From Prevotellaceae bacterium (GTDB lineage: Bacteria; Bacteroidota; Bacteroidia; Bacteroidales; Paludibacteraceae), in contig JAISXJ010000135.1 in the NCBI GenBank assembly GCA_031270565.1, positions 1-30,291 on the forward strand: a DNA stretch of 30,291 nucleotides, in the 5' to 3' direction. Under the pieces are notes generated by a model that was given only the letters and a program-made list of their open reading frames with translations, had not been told where the DNA came from and did not search any database. A program made the translations under genes and the position numbers. Of the stretch, positions 24,623 to 30,291 are shown piece by piece (within the stretch, counting starts at the first letter, position 1; each line of letters begins with the position of its first letter).

Positions 24623-25908
24623 TTGAGAATTTTAGCATCAAATTCTTTGGACTTAATAAATGCTGTTTTACGCTTATTTATCTGTATTTCTGAAAGATAA
24701 CCTAACTCAACCAAACCGTATAAATCGGTGCGAGCGGTTTGATTGCCTACTGAAAACCGATTTTCTATTTCTTTTACCAAAAAACAGGAATTTGGCTTTT
24801 CCTGCACAATTTTGATAATTTGCGCCTGACGCGGATTGATATTTTTGATATTGGCAAGTAACAAAATGCTGCTGTTTTCTTCTGTTTTGCGTTTCAGGTA
24901 AAGTTTCAATTCTGCAAACGCTTTTTTCATTGTACGAAGATTGTATAGAACAAAGTAAGTCAAATCGTTATCATCATATTCGGTATAAAGAAACGACTTT
25001 TCGTACATTTTTTTCGTTTTGTAAATAATACGCGAAATGGACATATATTCTACTAACCAATAACCATTTTTAAGCATATACCAATAAAACAGCGAGCGGG
25101 CAGTCCGTCCGTTTCCATCAACAAATGGATGAAAATAAGCGAGCATAAAATGAACAATAATGCCTTTTATAATCGGATGAATAAAGGCTTTGCCGTTTTT
25201 GTTGAAAAAAAATTCCAAATCGGCAAGTAATTTTTCCAACTCTTCGTAATGCGGTGGCGTATGAGCAATATCGCCCGTAATGCCATCCATTACCAAAATA
25301 TTATCGTGCTCCCGGATTTTTCCTGCATCTGCCTCATTATCCAACGTGTTTTCAGTCATTGAGCGATGAATTTCCAGTAACTGTTGAATGGAAAAATCAG
25401 TATTTGCAATTTCTTTTATGCGATTGATTGTCAGATAATTATTCAAAATCATCTGTTGTCCTTTATTTTGGGGTTTTTCGCTTTTGCGAAGCATATCTTT
25501 TGCCACTTTGCGCGTGGTTGCCGCACCTTCCATTTGGCTCGAAGCAATCGCCTCTTCCATAATGGACGAAACGAGATAAGCATTTTTGTTTTCGGACGGT
25601 ATCAAATGTTCGCCCGTTAAGCTGCCGCCGATATTCATATCGAAATAATGCAACAGTTCAAACATTTCATCTGTCATCGTAAAACTGAATTTGTATTTAC
25701 CAAATTTCAAATCCGTTTTGTTTAACCGACGTAAAAATTTAAGTGCAAACCATAGCGATTCATTATTCAATCCGTCTTTCGTTTGAATGTACTTTACTTT
25801 GTCCCAATATGGATATTCAGAGTTTAAATCTTGAATATCAGACGTAAATACAATTTTGGAAGCATCTAAATCTTCCGGTGTTTTTGATTTTGGCGGGCGT
25901 TCTAACAT
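24613..25908 (-). CDS. Fic family protein (class II, AMPylase-type)
   Basis: Fic enzymes usually transfer AMP from ATP to a target protein hydroxyl. The 431-residue protein has the full catalytic motif HPFVDGNGRTAR at 260-271, with the catalytic His260. An N-terminal inhibitory motif S-x-x-x-E-G (S123, E127, G128 in ASSQMEGA) lies upstream of the Fic core, which marks a class II, self-inhibited Fic. A Fic N-terminal domain covers about 80-170, and residues 355-425 look like a winged helix-turn-helix (QAQIIKIVQEKP...VGNQTARTDLYGLVELGYL). Base composition is AT-richer than its neighbours; 25201-25260 has 23 G/C of 60. It is bounded by two copies of the 35-bp palindrome, and its last codons and stop lie in one of them. 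No antitoxin partner gene is seen. The target is unknown. Confidence 0.93.
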   Translation of the reverse strand: MLERPPKSKTPEDLDASKIVFTSDIQDLNSEYPYWDKVKYIQTKDGLNNESLWFALKFLRRLNKTDLKFGKYKFSFTMTDEMFELLHYFDMNIGGSLTGEHLIPSENKNAYLVSSIMEEAIASSQMEGAATTRKVAKDMLRKSEKPQNKGQQMILNNYLTINRIKEIANTDFSIQQLLEIHRSMTENTLDNEADAGKIREHDNILVMDGITGDIAHTPPHYEELEKLLADLEFFFNKNGKAFIHPIIKGIIVHFMLAYFHPFVDGNGRTARSLFYWYMLKNGYWLVEYMSISRIIYKTKKMYEKSFLYTEYDDNDLTYFVLYNLRTMKKAFAELKLYLKRKTEENSSILLLANIKNINPRQAQIIKIVQEKPNSCFLVKEIENRFSVGNQTARTDLYGLVELGYLSEIQINKRKTAFIKSKEFDAKILNFS

Positions 25909-25947
25909 ATCTTTTACTAATTAATAGTTACACATAATTTCGAAATG

Positions 25948-25955
25948 CAAAGATA
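25948..25955 (-). promoter_or_regulatory. fic promoter -7 element
   Basis: The minus strand reads TATCTTTG, 40 bases upstream of the fic ATG and just inside the right-hand palindrome copy, so the module carries its own promoter. Confidence 0.6.
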
Positions 25956-25966
25956 CGACATTTTTC

Positions 25967-26001
25967 TCAATTTCTCCTAATTTCTCACTAATTAGGAGAA
26001 A
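25967..26001. repeat. 35-bp palindromic element, copy 3
   Basis: Identical to the copies at 22544 and 24588. It continues on its right into the same flank as copy 1 (GTAAATGCAGCTGC, CTACTTGAATCTGCGACGCA). Confidence 0.88.
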
Positions 26002-26107
26002 ACAGTAAGTTCAAATAGTAAATGCAGCTGCTGTTGTATTGGCTACTTGAATCTGCGACGCAAAAAATATTATTCATTTTTCATTATAAAAAAAAGTATT
26101 ACCTTTG
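26002..26107 (+). repeat. Right remainder of direct repeat R
   Basis: Matches 22579-22688 with scattered differences and a few small gaps. It now forms the promoter region of rpe. Confidence 0.78.
26100..26107 (+). promoter_or_regulatory. rpe promoter -7 element
   Basis: TACCTTTG followed by CCGCC; 53 bases before the rpe ATG. It lies at the end of repeat R. Confidence 0.6.
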
Positions 26108-26160
26108 CCGCCTGTATTTTTGACATTAGGTCATAATTCTATATCTATTTCTTTGATATT

Positions 26161-26808
26161 ATGAAGAAAATGTTAGCTCCGTCACTGCTATCCGCAGACT
26201 TTGGACATCTTGCACATGACATTGAACAAATCAATCAGAGTGATGCCGACTGGTTGCACATAGACATTATGGACGGCGTCTTTGTTCCAAATATCTCTTT
26301 CGGTTTTCCCGTGTTGAAATATGTAAAAAATCTAACCGTAAAACCGTTAGATGTGCACCTGATGATTGTTAATCCCGATAAGTTTATCAATGAATGTAAA
26401 TCGGTAGGAACAATGCTCATGAATGTTCATTATGAAGCGTGTACGCATCTGCATCGCACGATTCACCTTATCCGCGAAGCCGGAATGAAAGCCGGCGTAA
26501 CACTGAACCCACATACGCCGGTAGAGTTGCTTGAAGACATCATTTGCGACGTAGATCTGGTATTGCTGATGTCTGTTAATCCGGGCTTTGGCGGACAGAC
26601 GTTCATTGAAAATACATTTAACAAAATAGAGCGGTTGCGCCAATTGATTGCACGACGCGAATCAAAAGCGTTGATAGAAGTCGATGGCGGTGTGAATCTG
26701 ACAAATGCCCCTCAGCTTTACGCCGCAGGCGTAGATGTGCTGGTAGCCGGTCATGCCGTGTTCCGCTCGGAAAATATTGTACAAACGGTTAAAGCATTTA
26801 AGAGTTAA
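26161..26808 (+). CDS. rpe: Ribulose-phosphate 3-epimerase
   Basis: Rpe interconverts ribulose 5-phosphate and xylulose 5-phosphate in the pentose phosphate pathway. The 215-residue TIM-barrel protein has all the usual landmarks: LAPSLLSADFGHL at the start, WLHIDIMDGVFVPNISFG with metal-binding His and Asp, LDVHLMI, LMSVNPGFGGQTFIE, and EVDGGVN near the end, which binds the phosphate. It is followed after 45 bases by the GNAT-like gene on the same strand, probably on one transcript. Confidence 0.97.
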   Translation: MKKMLAPSLLSADFGHLAHDIEQINQSDADWLHIDIMDGVFVPNISFGFPVLKYVKNLTVKPLDVHLMIVNPDKFINECKSVGTMLMNVHYEACTHLHRTIHLIREAGMKAGVTLNPHTPVELLEDIICDVDLVLLMSVNPGFGGQTFIENTFNKIERLRQLIARRESKALIEVDGGVNLTNAPQLYAAGVDVLVAGHAVFRSENIVQTVKAFKS

Positions 26809-26853
26809 CCCCAATAAATTTGCTCCAAAAAATAACAAACCTATCATAATCTT

Positions 26854-27990
26854 ATGTCTGTTGAAATCAAACAAGTAACTACACGTCGCGAACTTAAGCG
26901 TGTAATTCGATTTGCCAACTCTCTCTACAAAGGTAATCCGTACTATTGTCCGCCACTGGAATATGATGAGCTGGACACGTTTAATCCAAAGAAAAATCCC
27001 ACTCTGGAATTTGCCGAATATGTCTGCTTTGCAGCCTATCTTGACGGTCAAATGGCAGGTCGTATCGTCGGGCTTATCAATCCTATAGCCAATGAAGCAT
27101 GGGGATACAAGCGGGTTCGTTTCGGATGGTTTGACTTTATTGATGACAAAACTGTTTCGCGTGCATTGCTTGATGCCGTTGCCGCGTGGGGCAAAAGCCG
27201 CAATATGAACGAGATGAACGGACCACTCGGTTTCTCCGATTTCGACCACCAAGGACTTCTCATAGAGGGTTACGACTATAATTCACCTATGGCAAGTCTC
27301 TACAATCATCCGTATTATGTCAGTCATTATACAGATTTTGGACTTGTAAAAGAGATGGACTGGATAGAATTTCGCGTTAATACGCCGCATGAAATTCCGG
27401 GAAAGATAAAGCGGGTGGCAGAAATGATTTTGGCACAAAACAAACTCAAAATTGTCAAAGTGCGCTCGGCAAAGGAACTGATAAGACGTTACGGTTATAC
27501 TTTCTTTGATGTGATAGACGAAGCCTACCGTCCGCTGTACAATTATCAGCCGCTCACGCCAAAGCAAAAGGAACATTACTGCAAAATGTATTTCCCGCTG
27601 TTGAACTACGATTTTATCACCCTAATTGTCAATGAAAAGGATGAGATGATTGGAGTAGGCGTCGGTATGCCTGATATTTCCGACGCATTGCGCAGATGCA
27701 ATGGCAAACTGTTTCCCTTCGGCTGGTATCATCTGTTGAGAGCGTTAAAAGCCAAGACGATAAACAGTTTCGACCTTTTATTGATTGCCGTACGTCCGGA
27801 CTATCAAAATAAGGGCGTTAACTCGCTCTTCTTTTACGATCAGGTGAAATATTTCATCCAATATGGCATACAATATTCGGAAACAACCTCCATTCTGGAA
27901 ACCAATTTCAAGAACCAAGCCAACTGGAGCTATTTTGAACGCTTCCAGCACAAGCGGCGGCGTGCTTACACTAAACCGCTGGAAGATTAA
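26854..27990 (+). CDS. GNAT-like N-acetyltransferase family protein
   Basis: The 378-residue protein resembles a Bacteroidetes family annotated as GNAT-like acyltransferases. An N-terminal part (RFANSLYKGNPYYCPPLEYDE, then MAGRIVGLINPIANE) and a central DFDHQGLLIEGYDYNSPM segment are typical; the C-terminal part includes LLIAVRPDYQNKGVNSLFFYD, which fits the acetyl-CoA binding strand and turn of the GNAT fold (R/Q-x-x-G/A). The substrate is unknown. It lies 45 bases after rpe, and its stop is only 2 bases from the dapL stop on the other strand, with no terminator between. Confidence 0.8.
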   Translation: MSVEIKQVTTRRELKRVIRFANSLYKGNPYYCPPLEYDELDTFNPKKNPTLEFAEYVCFAAYLDGQMAGRIVGLINPIANEAWGYKRVRFGWFDFIDDKTVSRALLDAVAAWGKSRNMNEMNGPLGFSDFDHQGLLIEGYDYNSPMASLYNHPYYVSHYTDFGLVKEMDWIEFRVNTPHEIPGKIKRVAEMILAQNKLKIVKVRSAKELIRRYGYTFFDVIDEAYRPLYNYQPLTPKQKEHYCKMYFPLLNYDFITLIVNEKDEMIGVGVGMPDISDALRRCNGKLFPFGWYHLLRALKAKTINSFDLLLIAVRPDYQNKGVNSLFFYDQVKYFIQYGIQYSETTSILETNFKNQANWSYFERFQHKRRRAYTKPLED

Positions 27991-27992
27991 TA

Positions 27993-29171
27993 TCAGATTA
28001 CTTTGGCAATACGCTGCATCGCTTCTCCGGTATTTTCAAATGTGTTGAATGTGGAGAGACGGAAGTAGTTTTCGCCATACTCTCCGAATCCGACGCCGGG
28101 CGTTCCGACAACATGAGCCTTCTCGAGCAGGTAATCAAAGAATTGCCATGAACGCATACCGTCAGGACAACGTAGCCAGATGTACGGCGAGTTGGCGCCT
28201 CCGCAATAGAAAATACCTTTTTCTTCCAGTGTCTGCGTAATGAGCGGTACATTACGCTTGTATATGCCAATGGTCATATCAGCCTGTAACAGTCCCTCCG
28301 CCGAGAGCGCCGCCTCCAAACCGCGTTGTGTAACGTATGGCGCACCATTGTATTTGGTAGTCTGACGTTGATGCCACATCTTTTTCAAACTCATTCCTTC
28401 TCGAACAAGTTCATTGGGAACAATGGTGTAACCGCTTCTGACACACGTAAAGCCCGCCGTCTTCGATAAACTGCCAAACTCTATGGCACACGTACGCGCG
28501 CCGTCTATTGCAAAAATGGAATGAGGTTTATCATCTTCTTCGATGAAGCGTTCGTATGCGTCGTCGTAGAGAATAATCGCCCCGACGCGGTTGGCATAAT
28601 CCACCCACGCCTGCAACCTGTCAAAAGTGAATGTTGCGCCTGTGGGATTATTGGGAGAACAGAGATAAATCAAGTCTGAAGGTACGGCGGGCGGCTCGGG
28701 CAGAAAATTATTTTGTTCGGTACACGGTAAATAAATGATACGCTGACCATCCATCAGTGATGTTGCCTTGTAGAGCGGATAGACCGGGTCGGGAATCAGG
28801 ACGCCGTTGTCGCCGTGGACAAACAGGTCTGTGATGTTGGCAATGTCGCTGCCGATGCCGTCGCCGATGGTAATCTCATCCGCATCAATCTTTATTCCAT
28901 AATCTGCATAATAGGTTTGAACAGCCTGACGGGCAAAAAAATAGCCCAGCTCAGGACCGTATCCCCTGAAAGTCTCCGGATGTTTCAACTCTTCCGTAGC
29001 GCGAATCATAGCATCGGCAGCCACAGAAGCTATTGGAACGGTTACATCGCCAATGCCAAGCTTGATAATGTGCGCTTCGGGATGTGCATGGATGAAATCG
29101 CTTGTCCGTTTGGCAATTTCCGTAAAAAGATAATTCTCTTCTAACTTTTGATAATTCGTATTCAGTTTCAT
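27993..29171 (-). CDS. dapL: LL-diaminopimelate aminotransferase
   Basis: DapL makes LL-diaminopimelate directly from tetrahydrodipicolinate with glutamate as amino donor, bypassing the DapD/C/E steps. From the ATG at 29171 the protein has 392 residues; a longer frame to 29222 adds 17 residues before the conserved start. Landmarks are YLFTEIAKR near residue 14, KLGIGDVTVPI, TFRGYGPELGY (68-77), CSPNNPTGATF (171-181) and the PLP-binding lysine K237 in SLSKTAGFTCVRSGY. The usual EFRSFSKTAGFTG reads EFGSLSKTAGFTC here, slightly divergent. It starts 16 bases after dapF ends and forms an operon with it. N-succinyldiaminopimelate-type aminotransferases are related, but dapF next door supports this call. 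Confidence 0.94.
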   Translation of the reverse strand: MKLNTNYQKLEENYLFTEIAKRTSDFIHAHPEAHIIKLGIGDVTVPIASVAADAMIRATEELKHPETFRGYGPELGYFFARQAVQTYYADYGIKIDADEITIGDGIGSDIANITDLFVHGDNGVLIPDPVYPLYKATSLMDGQRIIYLPCTEQNNFLPEPPAVPSDLIYLCSPNNPTGATFTFDRLQAWVDYANRVGAIILYDDAYERFIEEDDKPHSIFAIDGARTCAIEFGSLSKTAGFTCVRSGYTIVPNELVREGMSLKKMWHQRQTTKYNGAPYVTQRGLEAALSAEGLLQADMTIGIYKRNVPLITQTLEEKGIFYCGGANSPYIWLRCPDGMRSWQFFDYLLEKAHVVGTPGVGFGEYGENYFRLSTFNTFENTGEAMQRIAKVI

Positions 29172-29187
29172 TGTAAAAAACAGGATG

Positions 29188-30039
29188 TTAATTCGTTTTT
29201 TGAAAATAGATACCCTCTGCAATCAGGGCGGCAGCGCCTTTCATTATTATAGAGAAGTCGGCTGCACAGGTAATAAGCAGTTCGCCCCCACGTACTTCAA
29301 CACGTATTTGCGTATCTGCGGTGAGATAGGCGTTTGTTACGGCGGCAGCTACGGCGGCGCATGCGCCCGTTCCGCAGGCAAGGGTCTCGCCCGAACCACG
29401 CTCCCAGACACGAAGCCGAAGAGCCGAAGAGCTGACAATTTGCGCAAAGCCCACGTTGACACGCTGAGGGAAAAGAGGATGATGTTCCAACCGGCTTCCC
29501 CAGAGCGCCAATGGCACGGCGTCAATATCGTCGCAGAAAATGACAATATGCGGATTACCCATTGACACGGCTGTTATGTGAAATGTTTCATCGCCAATCG
29601 CCAACGGCTGATTTTTCCAAATAGGCGCATCTGTCAGCATAGGCAGGGCTGCTGCAGTAAAATTGGCTTGCCCCATCTCCACCTCCACAAACTTGACAAT
29701 GCCGTTATCAACGGTCAGCCGGAGTGTTTTGATACCACTCAGAGTTTCGACGGTCAGTGTTGTTTGAGAACAGTAGCCATATTCGTACATAAATTTTCCT
29801 ACGCAACGGATAGCATTTCCACACATCTGTCCCTCTGAGCCGTCGGCATTGAACATCTGCATCCGGCAATGAGCCACAGTTGAGGGATGAATAATAACCA
29901 GTCCGTCACTGCCGATGCCTGTGTGCCGGTTACTGATTTCACGCGCCAGCACAACCGGCTTCTGCACCGATGTTTTAAAGCCGTCAATGTAGATATAATC
30001 GTTGCCGGCGCCGTGCATCTTAATAAAAGGTATGTTCAT
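29188..30039 (-). CDS. dapF: Diaminopimelate epimerase
   Basis: DapF converts LL- to meso-diaminopimelate, used for lysine and for peptidoglycan cross-links. I start at the ATG at 30039 (MNIPFIKMHGAGNDYIYIDGF), giving 283 residues, because the family begins here; an in-frame ATG at 30057 is only about 8 nt after the predicted transcript start and remains possible. The two catalytic cysteines are in QMCGNAIRCVGKF and ETLACGTGACAA. The order dapF-dapL on one transcript places consecutive-pathway enzymes together. Confidence 0.96.
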   Translation of the reverse strand: MNIPFIKMHGAGNDYIYIDGFKTSVQKPVVLAREISNRHTGIGSDGLVIIHPSTVAHCRMQMFNADGSEGQMCGNAIRCVGKFMYEYGYCSQTTLTVETLSGIKTLRLTVDNGIVKFVEVEMGQANFTAAALPMLTDAPIWKNQPLAIGDETFHITAVSMGNPHIVIFCDDIDAVPLALWGSRLEHHPLFPQRVNVGFAQIVSSSALRLRVWERGSGETLACGTGACAAVAAAVTNAYLTADTQIRVEVRGGELLITCAADFSIIMKGAAALIAEGIYFQKTN

Positions 30040-30071
30040 TTTGAAGATATTGAGCATTTATACAGCGTCGG

Positions 30072-30079
30072 CAAAGGTA
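30072..30079 (-). promoter_or_regulatory. dapF-dapL promoter -7 element
   Basis: The minus strand reads TACCTTTG preceded by AAAAAGGCG, 33 bases upstream of the chosen dapF start. Confidence 0.65.
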
Positions 30080-30291
30080 CGCCTTTTTTTAGAGTGTAGA
30101 GTATAGAGTTTAGAGTTTAGTTATTAGCCGGTTACGGCTTTTTATTTTTCACAGGATTAACAGGATGCTCAGGATAATGATTTTTTATTTTTGAACACTG
30201 ATACCGCAGATTAGACACGATTTTCACAGATAGAAATCTGGCGTTTATCTGTTAAATCTGTGTCATCTGTGTTCTATTTTTCTTTTGAACA
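30080..30291. other. Gene-free window end with dispersed repeats
   Basis: Contains TAGAGTGTAGAGTTTAG reiterations, an inverted copy (30135-30175) of the CATCCTGTTAATCCTGTG repeat, and ATCTGTGTCATCTGTGTTC-type repeats near 30250-30275. No gene is seen before the window ends. Confidence 0.55.

Overview
The window looks like chromosome from a member of the Bacteroidetes (probably Bacteroidales). Three things point there: repeated promoter cores of the form TAnnTTTG, the -7 element typical of this phylum; a large secreted protein with a type IX secretion (T9SS) C-terminal sorting tail; and lysine/diaminopimelate synthesis by the DapL aminotransferase route. No name below species-group level can be supported from the sequence alone.

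Layout. 188-3112 (+): dapA and a secreted TPR protein. 3358-5412 (+): a long conserved leader and a secreted FISUMP-domain protein, then a small lipoprotein gene on the other strand (5507-5944) that shares a bidirectional terminator with it. 6195-7905 (+): a DUF47/PhoU-like protein and a PiT phosphate transporter, separated by a hairpin. 7933-12308 (-): mazG, dnaA and gltX. 12594-16748 (+): a second copy of the leader and a 1237-residue T9SS cargo protein. 16749-17506: a gene-free stretch holding a 21-bp tandem array. 17507-20027 (+): dxs and an orphan fumarase-type beta subunit. 20039-22114 (-): a three-gene operon of a YitT membrane protein, a LolD-like ATPase and a NadR-like kinase. 22384-26107: tRNA-Ser(GGA), a third copy of the leader with a second FISUMP protein, and a Fic gene. 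26161-27990 (+): rpe and a GNAT-like protein. 27993-30039 (-): dapF-dapL.

How the genes work together. dapA, dapF and dapL are three steps of the diaminopimelate pathway, though dapA lies far from the other two here. dxs starts isoprenoid precursor synthesis and rpe belongs to the pentose phosphate pathway. The DUF47/PiT pair is a phosphate uptake unit.

The most unusual content is non-coding. Three genes for secreted proteins, at 3868, 13035 and 23178, are each preceded by a homologous leader of about 280 nt. Each leader holds a run of 8-9 C, a CCTTG/CAAGG hairpin, a 15-codon reading frame and a 38-nt hairpin that starts at the end of that frame. This is a candidate undescribed cis-regulatory RNA family. 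Second, a ~173-bp direct repeat (terminator, palindrome, promoter) flanks the second FISUMP gene, and its right copy is split by a Fic gene with a 35-bp duplication of the palindrome. This looks like a nested insertion with an unfilled copy of the site preserved next door.
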